Below are positions 1 through 5,814 of a stretch of 6,276 nucleotides of DNA, piece by piece. The position numbers were made by a program, and so were the translations under genes. The DNA comes from Acidobacteriota bacterium (lineage in GTDB: Bacteria > Acidobacteriota > Thermoanaerobaculia > UBA5066), in assembly GCA_016789625.1 (NCBI GenBank), contig JAEUQS010000779.1:1-6276 (forward strand), given 5' to 3'. Each line of letters starts with the position of its first letter. Within the stretch, counting starts at the first letter, position 1. Below the pieces are notes generated by a model that made no database searches, was not told the DNA's origin, and saw nothing but the letters and a program-made list of their open reading frames with translations.

Positions 1-1
1 G

Positions 2-268
2 ATCGCCGTCGCCGCGGAGCGCTCGCTCTCGCTTCTCCACGACATCGAGGACGCCGTGAACCAGCAGACGGCCGAGAGCCACCGCCTCGTGGCCGTGCTG
101 TCGGAGGTCGCGGGCGGAAGCCGCGAGACGCTGGAATCCGCGGCTTCGGTGGAGGACGCCGCCGCCGCTCTCGACGCGCTTGCGGGATCGCTGGAAGACG
201 AGGCACGGCGGTTCCGCATGACGAGCGCGGCCGGGAAGCCCGCGCTCGCGACAGCCTTCGAGAGCTGA
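2..268 (+). CDS. C-terminal fragment of a probable methyl-accepting chemotaxis protein (5' end outside window)
   Basis: The frame is open from the left edge to the TGA at 266-268, giving 88 residues. The GTG at position 56 is only an internal valine codon: the reading continues upstream through IAVAAERSLSLLHDIEDAV without a stop. The fragment is Ala/Glu/Ser-rich and predicted helical. It ends in a pattern (SVEDAAAALDALAGSLEDEA then RRFRM at about residues 60-80) that resembles the last helix of the cytoplasmic signalling domain of chemoreceptors, typically 'A..L...A..L...V..FR'. Such proteins form trimers of dimers that control the CheA kinase. The highly conserved signalling hairpin tip is not in the window, so the assignment rests on the terminal helix alone; another coiled-coil sensor is possible. 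No C-terminal CheR/CheB-tethering pentapeptide is visible. It converges on the halogenase-like gene across the hairpin repeats at 285-426. Confidence 0.6.
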   Translation: MAVAAERSLSLLHDIEDAVNQQTAESHRLVAVLSEVAGGSRETLESAASVEDAAAALDALAGSLEDEARRFRMTSAAGKPALATAFES

Positions 269-293
269 CGGTCGAAGCAGCCCTGGTGGGGGG

Positions 294-336
294 CCTGGGG
301 GGATCGAGAAACCCCCAGGATCGAGAAACCCCCAGG
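294..336. terminator. Strong G/C hairpin, probable factor-assisted bidirectional terminator (copy A)
   Basis: cctggggg at 294-301 pairs perfectly over 8 bp with cccccagg at 312-319, with a loop of 10 nt. Because the 17-bp unit is duplicated, a second cccccagg at 329-336 can form the same stem with a longer loop, so two alternative folds compete. It lies 26 bp after the stop of the chemoreceptor-like gene and reads equally on either strand, as suits convergent genes. There is no run of T after the stem on either strand, so it is not a canonical intrinsic terminator. It could block readthrough with Rho or protect 3' ends. Confidence 0.45.
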
Positions 337-365
337 ATCAATTCAGCCAGTCACGCTGACGGCCT

Positions 366-404
366 GCCCCCGGTGGGGGGCTGGGGGGATCGAGAAACCC
401 CCAG
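366..404. terminator. Paired G/C hairpins downstream of the halogenase-like gene (copy B)
   Basis: ctggggg at 381-387 pairs over 7 bp with cccccag at 398-404, with a loop of 10 nt. This stem begins about 16 bp beyond the stop codon of the - strand gene, a usual place for a 3'-end hairpin. Immediately adjacent, gccccc at 366-371 can pair with gggggc at 376-381 around a tiny ggtg loop, giving a second stem that would compete for base 381. No T-tract follows on the - strand, so canonical intrinsic termination is not supported. Rho-aided termination or mRNA 3'-end protection is the inference. Confidence 0.45.
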
Positions 405-420
405 GATCAAATTCAGCCCG

Positions 421-2058
421 TCACGCCGCGCCGGCGGGTACCGGGACGGCCTCGGGCGCGGGACGGGGCGGCATCACGGGGAGCGGACCGCCGATCGGCT
501 TCGGCCGCACCACGTAGGTCCACGCGTTCGCGGCCTCGGCCTTCACCCAGCGTACGAGCCCGTGCGCGAGCATCACGGCGGCCGCGGAGCGCACCGAGAA
601 CCCCACGAAGCCCGGGACGCGGCCCGCGTTGTGGTTGCCGTAGATGCCGAGCTCCTTCTTCCGCTTCGCGATCGAGATGAGCCGGCGCTGGTAGAAGCGC
701 ATCGGGTAGAACGCGATCTCCGAGCCGTCCTGGAAGAACGGCGGCAGGCTCAGCCTGTCGGCCGACCATCTGTAGATGGGGATGACCGCCACCATGTAGT
801 AGAGCGCCGTGTCGATGAGGAACGAGGTCGTCATCGTGTCGTAGTCGCCCATCAGGTGGTACTTGTCCTGGTAGATCGTCTCGAAGAAGAACTTGAAGAA
901 GCGGTGGTAGCGCTTGTTGTGGAGGTCGTACTCCATCGACATCTTCTCTTGGGGCGCGCCCTCGAGAGCCATCTTGATGAGCTCCACGCGGGTGTGCACG
1001 GAGAACGCCATCTGGTCGAGGCCGGGCGAGTAGAAGGGGTCGATGAAGCCGCCGGCATCTCCCACACACGTCCAGCCCGGTCCGACGAAGGTGTCGACGA
1101 AATAGGGCAGGTTGCCGAAGTAGCGGCAGTCGTCGGGTATCGCCTCGGCGTGCTCGAGGAGCTCCTTCGTGAGCGGGTTCGCGTCCAGGAACTTCTCGAG
1201 CTTGTCGAGCGGGGTCGTTCCCTCGGGCGAGACGAGCCGCTTGTCCCACACGAGGCCCACGGAGGTCTCGCCGCCCTTGAGCGGGATGAACCAGATCCAG
1301 TAACCCCAGCCCGTGAAGTGGTTCGTGGCGAGGCGCCGCGCGGCGATGGTGCGGCGCGCGAAGGGATCCGTCGGGTCCGTGCCGACGACCTCGGGGCCGT
1401 CCATGTCCTTCACGCCGCGGTAGCGCACCCAGATGGACGCGGTGGGATGCGCCTCGTTGACCTTCACGCCGCCGCGCTTCCTCGCGAGGAGCGCCTGGCG
1501 GCCGGTGGCGTCGACGACCCATCTGCAGCGGATCGTCCTGCGGCCTTCCTTCGTCTCCACGACGACGGTGTTGCCCTCGTTCCCGTTGAGAGTGAAATCC
1601 ACGACCTTGGCCGGGCGCATCACCTCTGCGCCCTCGCTCTTCGCGAGGCCGAGGACGTGCTCGTCGAGGCGGGCCCGGTCGAGCTGGAACGACGGGGTCC
1701 GCGCGAGCTGCGTGGGGCCGACCTCCGAAGCTTCGCGGAGGGACGTGACGTTCTCGTTGTGGAACCAGTAGCGGAAGGCCTGCTTCGGCAGCTGGTCGCG
1801 CGAGAGGTAGTCGTAGAGCTTCAGGACGCGGGTGAGAAAGTACGACGAGACCTCGACGGTCGACTCCCCGACCTTCCAGTCGAACTCCTCGCCCTTCTCG
1901 ATCACGGTCACGCGGACGCCCGGAATGCGGCGGCGGAGGAGGACGGCCGTGGAGGCTCCGGCAATGGCCCCGCCGATCACGACGACGTCCGTGTCGAACG
2001 CCGGATCCGGCACGAAAGGAGCTTCCATCATTCCCTTGGACATGGCCTTCTTCATCAC
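421..2058 (-). CDS. Flavin-dependent halogenase-like FAD oxidoreductase (tryptophan-halogenase superfamily)
   Basis: A 545-residue protein from a GTG at 2058, or 544 from the adjacent ATG at 2055. There is no signal peptide, so it is probably cytoplasmic. It has an N-terminal Rossmann FAD site (DVVVIGGAIAGAS, residues 24-36; the usual GxGxxG is altered to GxAxxG), VGES at 63-66, a lysine (K92 in LPKQAFRYWF) where PrnA/RebH-type enzymes have the lysine that forms the HOCl/chloramine intermediate, WVVDATGR at 180-187, the halogenase hallmark WxWxIP (W254-P259), and the second FAD motif GDAGGFIDPFYSPG (333-346). Family members use reduced FAD and O2 to chlorinate or brominate aromatic rings or carrier-bound pyrroles and phenols, with a partner flavin reductase; none is in the window. 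Y343 occupies the position of the catalytic Glu of tryptophan halogenases, arguing against tryptophan as substrate. The length fits the family. Residues 518-545 form a Pro/Ala-rich tail. It could instead be a related non-halogenating monooxygenase or dehydrogenase. Confidence 0.8.
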   Translation of the reverse strand: MMKKAMSKGMMEAPFVPDPAFDTDVVVIGGAIAGASTAVLLRRRIPGVRVTVIEKGEEFDWKVGESTVEVSSYFLTRVLKLYDYLSRDQLPKQAFRYWFHNENVTSLREASEVGPTQLARTPSFQLDRARLDEHVLGLAKSEGAEVMRPAKVVDFTLNGNEGNTVVVETKEGRRTIRCRWVVDATGRQALLARKRGGVKVNEAHPTASIWVRYRGVKDMDGPEVVGTDPTDPFARRTIAARRLATNHFTGWGYWIWFIPLKGGETSVGLVWDKRLVSPEGTTPLDKLEKFLDANPLTKELLEHAEAIPDDCRYFGNLPYFVDTFVGPGWTCVGDAGGFIDPFYSPGLDQMAFSVHTRVELIKMALEGAPQEKMSMEYDLHNKRYHRFFKFFFETIYQDKYHLMGDYDTMTTSFLIDTALYYMVAVIPIYRWSADRLSLPPFFQDGSEIAFYPMRFYQRRLISIAKRKKELGIYGNHNAGRVPGFVGFSVRSAAAVMLAHGLVRWVKAEAANAWTYVVRPKPIGGPLPVMPPRPAPEAVPVPAGAA

Positions 2059-2064
2059 GAGCCG

Positions 2065-2070
2065 ATTATA
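2065..2070 (-). promoter_or_regulatory. Perfect -10 box (TATAAT) before the halogenase-like gene
   Basis: On the - strand the sequence TATAAT, cggctc, GTG, ATG places a consensus -10 hexamer six bases before the GTG. Transcription would be expected to start at about the G of that GTG, giving a leaderless or nearly leaderless mRNA. No convincing -35 is seen: the hexamer at 17-bp spacing reads gagcgc. No Shine-Dalgarno lies at a useful distance; the only purine-rich match, GAGGAG (2096-2091), is 32 nt before the GTG. An AT-only hexamer is rare in this GC-rich DNA, and it falls in the only notable non-coding gap of the - strand cluster, which supports a real role. Confidence 0.5.
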
Positions 2071-2110
2071 GGAACGTCGAAGAACGCGCGCTCCTCAGGC
2101 GATCGGGGGA

Positions 2111-4270
2111 TTACTTCTGGGTCAGGACCACGGTCTGGTCCACGCCGGGAACGGGAGAGATCTCCTCCGTTCTCCCCGACGGCCAGCGAACGGTCAGCGA
2201 CTTCAGCGAGCCCGCCTTGCCGAGCCCGAGGTGCACGATGGGGCTCGCGGACCCGAGGTAGCTGCTCGCGTTCGAGGTTTCCCGCATGAGCGTTCGCCCG
2301 TCCTCCAGCACGGCGGTGACCCGCGTGCCGATGGCGTCCGGGTTGCCGCCCGTGCCGCGGAGCTTGAGACGCAGGAAGTGCTCGCCCTCCTTGCGGCTCC
2401 CCAGGAAGAGAGCCTCGGGAGCCTGCACGGAGCGCACGAAGAGATCCAGCGCTCCGTCGCCGTTCGCATCGAACGCCACCGCGCTCCGCCCGTTCGTGGT
2501 GAGGTCCAGCCCCTCCACGAACGAGCGCTCCCGGAACGCGGCCTTGCCGTCGTTCACGAAGAAGACGTCGCGCTCGTTGCCGTGGACGCCGCGGCCCTTG
2601 CGATCGAACGTCTTCTTCAGCTCGATGTAGTCGTCCCAGAACACCAGCGTCTCCCACCAGAACTCGAACTCGCGGTCCCGGTCGCGGCCGTCGCCCCACA
2701 TGCCGTTCGAGCCGTAGAGGTCGAGCGCGCCGTCGCCGTCGAGGTCGGCCGCGATCGCGCTCCAGCACCAGGCCGCGACCCGCGCGCCCCCGGCCTCGGG
2801 GACGCTCTCCATCTTCGTGCCGCGGTTCAGGAACAGCGAGTTGCCCGCGCACATCTTCTCCATCCACGCGACGGCGAACGGCAGGAAGATGCGGCCGGGC
2901 AGCGGGACCGGAAGGCTCGGATAGCTGTGGAGGAAGCCCCACTGCGTGTACGTGCCGGTGGTGTAGAGGTCGAGGCGCGAGTCGCCGTCGAAATCCCCGA
3001 ACGCGCCCGACATGCCGTAGCCGCGGTCCTCGACACCCCATTTTCCGGTGACGTCGACGAAGCGCTTGCCGCCGTCGTTGCGGTAGAGGTTCTTGAGCCC
3101 GAAATCGTTGGTGACGACGAGGTCCTGGAAGCCGTCGCCGTCCACGTCGCCGAAGAGGGCCGTGAGCGACCAGCGGGTGAGCCCGCCGACGCCCCAGGCC
3201 TCGGTGACGTTCGTGAAGACGCCCTTGCCGTCGTTGAGGTACAGCTCGTTCCGGCTGCCGTCGTTGGCGTCGAACGGGGGATCCGGCATCTGGCGGTAGT
3301 AGTCGCCCGTGCCGCAGACGAAGAGATCGAGGTCGCCGTCGCGGTCGACGTCGGCGAAGCTGAGCGAGCGCTTGGGCTGGGGCACGAGGAGGCCCGACTC
3401 CTTCGTCTCGTCACGGAAGGTGCCGTCCTTTCCGTTCAGGAAGAGCCGCACGGGTCCGAACGCGTCGGTGAACGCGATATCGGGATAGCCGTCGGCGTTC
3501 ACGTCGGCCGCCGCGAGCCCCGTCGACGGCCAGCCGAGCCCGGCCCGGTCCGTCACGTCGGTGAAGCGTCCGTGGCCGTCGTTCTCGTAGAGCATCGATC
3601 GCACGCCGTCGCCCACGAAGAGGTCCTCGTCGCCGTCCCGGTCGAAGTCCAGCACCGCGACGCCGGTCCCCGGCCAGATGCCGTCGATGAGCCGGTTCGT
3701 GAGGTCCTGCTTCGGATCGTTGCGCTTGGCCCCGAGGCCGGCCGCGAGCGTGGCGTCGTGGAAGCGGGGCGTGACGACGACGTCCTCGCCCAGGTCTTTC
3801 CTGATTCTCGCGGCCACGTGGAGCCCCGAGACGCTCGGCGAGACCGACACGAAGACGAGCGCCTTGCGGGTGACGCGCGCGCCGTCGGCACGGAAGCCGT
3901 CGACGACGAACGTGACGTTCCCCTCCGTCTCGCCTCCGGTGGGCACATCGTGCGCGGGCCTTCCCGCCACGTCGTACCAGACCCCGTGCAGGCGGTCGAG
4001 GTCGCGCCAGGCCCAAGCCGCGATCGCCTCGCCGCCCTCCACCGCGGGCAGGGGATCCTGCGCGTTCACGAGCGCGGGCAGCTCGGTGCCGTTCTTCGTC
4101 CACACGGCGCGGCGGGTCGCCTCGATGCCGTCGCGGTAGCGGCCCAGCTTCTCCATCCAGGGCGTGAAGCCCGCGCGGAGCCGGTTCATCGAGGCGTTGA
4201 AGTACAGGAAGACGCCGATGCCCGAAAGGGCGAGGGCGACGAGCGTGAGGAGGACCCGGCGTTTCGTCAT
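2111..4270 (-). CDS. VCBS/FG-GAP repeat protein with C-terminal ASPIC/UnbV domain (CRTAC1-like), membrane-anchored or exported
   Basis: 719 residues from the ATG at 4268-4270. The open frame upstream is the shadow of the ATPase gene, and GGAGAG at 4280-4275 gives a good ribosome site. Residues 1-24 (MTKRR then a hydrophobic stretch) form an uncleaved anchor or signal peptide, so the bulk should be periplasmic or outside. A region of about 170 residues with no recognised fold follows. Then come seven calcium-type DxDxDG loops: D208, D256, D307, D375, D426, D509 and D601. The fifth (DFDGDSRLD) is degenerate. Each belongs to an FG-GAP/VCBS blade ending in LY.NDG-type strands, together predicting a beta-propeller. 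Residues about 640-719 (GTRVTAV, then HLGLGKAGSLKSLTVRWPSG) are the ASPIC/UnbV domain. An aromatic/acidic insert lies at 530-548. Its start overlaps the ATPase stop (TGATG), so it is translationally coupled to the importer. Family members are poorly characterised; adhesion or ligand binding is possible. Confidence 0.88.
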   Translation of the reverse strand: MTKRRVLLTLVALALSGIGVFLYFNASMNRLRAGFTPWMEKLGRYRDGIEATRRAVWTKNGTELPALVNAQDPLPAVEGGEAIAAWAWRDLDRLHGVWYDVAGRPAHDVPTGGETEGNVTFVVDGFRADGARVTRKALVFVSVSPSVSGLHVAARIRKDLGEDVVVTPRFHDATLAAGLGAKRNDPKQDLTNRLIDGIWPGTGVAVLDFDRDGDEDLFVGDGVRSMLYENDGHGRFTDVTDRAGLGWPSTGLAAADVNADGYPDIAFTDAFGPVRLFLNGKDGTFRDETKESGLLVPQPKRSLSFADVDRDGDLDLFVCGTGDYYRQMPDPPFDANDGSRNELYLNDGKGVFTNVTEAWGVGGLTRWSLTALFGDVDGDGFQDLVVTNDFGLKNLYRNDGGKRFVDVTGKWGVEDRGYGMSGAFGDFDGDSRLDLYTTGTYTQWGFLHSYPSLPVPLPGRIFLPFAVAWMEKMCAGNSLFLNRGTKMESVPEAGGARVAAWCWSAIAADLDGDGALDLYGSNGMWGDGRDRDREFEFWWETLVFWDDYIELKKTFDRKGRGVHGNERDVFFVNDGKAAFRERSFVEGLDLTTNGRSAVAFDANGDGALDLFVRSVQAPEALFLGSRKEGEHFLRLKLRGTGGNPDAIGTRVTAVLEDGRTLMRETSNASSYLGSASPIVHLGLGKAGSLKSLTVRWPSGRTEEISPVPGVDQTVVLTQK

Positions 4271-5034
4271 CAGACTCTCCGTTCGACGCCCAGGAAATCG
4301 AAGATGCCGTCCTTGAGCGCCCGGAAGGCCGGGTCGTCCGAGTCGCGCGGCCGGCTCAGGTTCACGTCGACGACCTTGGCGATACGGGCCGGCCGTCTCG
4401 TCATCACGGCCACGCGGTCGGCCAGCTCGAGGGCCTCCTCCACGTCGTGCGTCACGAGGAGACACGTCTTGCCGGTCGCCTTCCAGATGCGCGCGATCTC
4501 GCGCCGCATCTCGAGCCGGGTGAAGGCGTCGAGAGCGCCGAACGGCTCGTCGAGAAAGAGCACGTCGGATTCGACGGCGAGGGCGCGCGCGAACTCCACA
4601 CGCTGCTTCATGCCGCCCGAGAGCTCGGCGGGGTAGGCCTTCTCGAAGCCCTCGAGCCCGACGAGGGCGACGTTCTTCGCCACGATCCCGTCGCGCTCCT
4701 TCGCGGACCGGTCGAAGAGGCCGAAGCCCACGTTCTCGCTCACGGTGAGCCACGGGAAGATGCCGGTCTCCTGGAACACGAAGACGCGCTTCCTCGACGG
4801 CTGCGTGACGGGCGCGCCGTCGATGAGGAGCGTGCCCGTCGTCGTCTTCTCGAAACCGGCGATGCAGTTGAGGAGCGTGGACTTGCCGCAGCCCGAGGGC
4901 CCCACGATCGCCACGAACTCGCCGGTCAGCACCTCGAGGTCCACGCCCTCGAGGACGCTCACGGCGCCCTTCTTCGTGCGGAACTCCTTGAAGAGACCTT
5001 CGACGCGGATCTTGACGGGACTCGGGCCGCTCAA
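4270..5034 (-). CDS. ABC importer ATP-binding protein, nitrate/sulfonate/taurine class
   Basis: 254 residues. All ATPase motifs are intact: Walker A GPSGCGKST (45-53), Q-loop Q88 in VFVFQETGIFPWLTV, signature LSGGMKQR (138-145), Walker B VLFLDEP (158-164), D-loop ALDA (167-170) and switch H196 in LLVTHDVEEA. The sequence is closest in style to SsuB/TauB/NrtD. It is a single cassette without the extra substrate-binding-like domain of NrtC, so it should work as a homodimer on the inner face of the membrane, powering the permease encoded just upstream. The start is inferred to be TTG at 5034-5032: GAGGG lies four bases upstream and the TTG overlaps the permease stop (TTGA). There is no ATG or GTG at a sensible place, since the valine seven residues in is GTC. 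The downstream end overlaps the VCBS/ASPIC gene by one base. The transported substrate cannot be read from the ATPase. Confidence 0.93.
   Translation of the reverse strand: MSGPSPVKIRVEGLFKEFRTKKGAVSVLEGVDLEVLTGEFVAIVGPSGCGKSTLLNCIAGFEKTTTGTLLIDGAPVTQPSRKRVFVFQETGIFPWLTVSENVGFGLFDRSAKERDGIVAKNVALVGLEGFEKAYPAELSGGMKQRVEFARALAVESDVLFLDEPFGALDAFTRLEMRREIARIWKATGKTCLLVTHDVEEALELADRVAVMTRRPARIAKVVDVNLSRPRDSDDPAFRALKDGIFDFLGVERRV
4275..4280 (-). promoter_or_regulatory. Ribosome binding site deciding the VCBS/ASPIC start
   Basis: On the - strand GGAGAG is followed by four bases (TCTG) and the ATG at 4270. It lies inside the last codons of the ATPase gene, whose TGA shares its final A with the ATG. 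Together with the hydrophobic N-terminus that follows, this fixes the start and rejects the upstream extension of the open frame. Confidence 0.65.
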
Positions 5035-5813
5035 TTCGCCCTCAGGATGCCACGCCGCGTGAGCTCGGCCTTTTCGATGGACCGCATGGCGGCGTCGAGG
5101 AGGAGCCCGATGAGGCCGATGACGACCATGGCCGCGAGCACGATGTCGTAGCGCAGGTTGTTGCGCGCGTCGTTCACCTGGAAGCCGAGCCCCGAGGAGA
5201 CTCCGAGCATCTCGGCCGCGACCACGACGACCCAGGCGATGCCGAGCGTGATGCGGAGCCCCGTGAGGATCTGCGGCATGGCGGCGGGCAGGAGCACCTT
5301 CGTCGCGAACCGTAGGCCCGTGACGCCCAGGTTCTGCGCCGACCTCACGTACTTGGTCTCGATGTTGGCGACGGCCGAGGCCGTGGAGGTCGTGATCGAG
5401 AAGAACGAGGCGAGGAAGATCAGGAAGATGGCCGCGAGGTCGCTCGGGTCGAACCAGCGCACGCGCCCGAAGAGGAGCGTCGCGATGGGCAGCCACGCGA
5501 TGGGGGAGATGGGTCTCAGGATCTGGACGGGTGGGTTGAAGAGCTGGTTCAGGACCGCGAAGCGTCCCAGCGCGAGCCCGAGCGGAATGCCCACGAGGGC
5601 CGCCAGCGCGAAGCCCCAGGCGACCCGGAACACCGAGGCGACGATGTTCTTGAGGAGAACGCCCTGGAGGAGCAGGTCGCGGAGGCCGAGGAGCGTGAGG
5701 TAGGGCCCGGCCACGTCGGTGCGCTTGTTGCCGAGCGTCGCGAGGTGCCACAAGAGGATGAAGAAGGCGATGCCGAGGAAGGGCCGGAGGATCCGGCGAA
5801 TGCGGCTCAGCAT
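5031..5813 (-). CDS. ABC importer permease, nitrate/sulfonate/taurine class (NrtB/SsuC/TauC-like)
   Basis: 260 residues from the ATG at 5813-5811, a normal length for this class. The short basic N-terminus (MLSRIRRILR) is followed by a first membrane segment at about 11-27. Further hydrophobic segments lie at about 60-83, 104-116, 125-147, 186-200 and 223-241, giving roughly six membrane spans. The stretch LRPISPIAWLPIATLLFG (about 99-116) is typical of NrtB/CmpB/SsuC permeases. The cytoplasmic coupling loop (the EAA-type motif) is seen at 158-186: AQNLGVTGLRFATKVLLPAAMPQILTG is preserved around the invariant glycine. The protein should form a homodimeric channel in the inner membrane. The start lies one base after the SBP stop (TGA, C, ATG), with only a weak ribosome site, so translation is probably coupled to the SBP gene. 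The first membrane helix follows directly from this ATG; sequence upstream of it in the same frame is a shadow of the SBP gene. Confidence 0.93.
   Translation of the reverse strand: MLSRIRRILRPFLGIAFFILLWHLATLGNKRTDVAGPYLTLLGLRDLLLQGVLLKNIVASVFRVAWGFALAALVGIPLGLALGRFAVLNQLFNPPVQILRPISPIAWLPIATLLFGRVRWFDPSDLAAIFLIFLASFFSITTSTASAVANIETKYVRSAQNLGVTGLRFATKVLLPAAMPQILTGLRITLGIAWVVVVAAEMLGVSSGLGFQVNDARNNLRYDIVLAAMVVIGLIGLLLDAAMRSIEKAELTRRGILRAN
5032..5043 (-). promoter_or_regulatory. Shine-Dalgarno plus TTG start overlapping the permease stop
   Basis: The - strand reads GAGGG (5043-5039), CGAA, then TTG (5034-5032), and the TG of TTG plus the next A form the permease stop TGA (5033-5031). This four-base overlap with a well placed ribosome site is what selects the rare TTG as the ATPase start. 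It implies termination-reinitiation coupling, keeping permease and ATPase in step. Confidence 0.65.
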
Positions 5814-5814
5814 G

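Larger units (their letters stand above)
285..426. repeat. Two-copy direct repeat (about 55-72 bp) with an internal 17-bp tandem duplication
   Basis: Copy A (285-356) and copy B (372-426) share the order: ggtgggggg, c/cc, tgggggg, atcgagaaacccccagg, then atca(a)attcagcc, then gtcacgc. Start-to-start spacing is 87 bp. In copy A the 17-bp unit atcgagaaacccccagg occurs twice in perfect tandem (303-319 and 320-336); in copy B it occurs once (389-405). Copy B runs over the stop codon of the halogenase-like gene (TGA as tca at 421-423). Copy A carries the same gcgtga-type end (tcacgc at 351-356) without any gene attached. It therefore looks as if the 3' end of that gene plus its downstream hairpin was duplicated, with small changes since. 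It fills most of the 152-bp convergent gap, which otherwise holds nothing I can identify. Whether it belongs to a dispersed repeat family cannot be seen from one window. Confidence 0.85.

Noticed and set aside
285..426. CRISPR-like array in the repeat region
   Set aside because: Only two degenerate copies, no regularly sized unique spacers, and the repeat contains a gene stop codon; there are no cas genes nearby.
2091..2096. GAGGAG as ribosome site for the halogenase-like gene
   Set aside because: It is 32 nt before the first possible start, and an in-frame TGA beside it blocks any earlier start, so the spacing is not functional.
286..2289. 667-residue open frame on the + strand opposite the halogenase-like gene
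   Set aside because: Its product is rich in Arg, Glu, Val, His and Ala with no domain, as expected from the antisense of a GC-rich gene. The - strand frame carries clear FAD and WxWxIP motifs.
2827..3414. 195-residue Ser/Arg/Thr-rich frame on the - strand
   Set aside because: It is a frame-shifted reading of the VCBS calcium-loop region. Low-complexity Ser/Arg/Thr content is typical of an off-frame GC-rich gene.
2231..4636. 801-residue open frame on the + strand opposite the VCBS and ATPase genes
   Set aside because: It spans two unrelated - strand genes. The repeated 'VAVEVE'-like composition is the antisense of the Asp/Gly-rich calcium loops, not a real repeat protein.
4271..4753. N-terminal extension of the VCBS protein frame to 880 residues
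   Set aside because: The extension overlaps the ATPase Walker B and signature region in another frame and is Arg-rich nonsense. The ATG at 4270 has a ribosome site and is followed by a hydrophobic anchor.
5035..5751. N-terminal extension of the ATPase frame to 493 residues
   Set aside because: This part is an Arg/His/Pro-rich shadow of the permease gene. The ABC fold begins about ten residues after the TTG at 5034.
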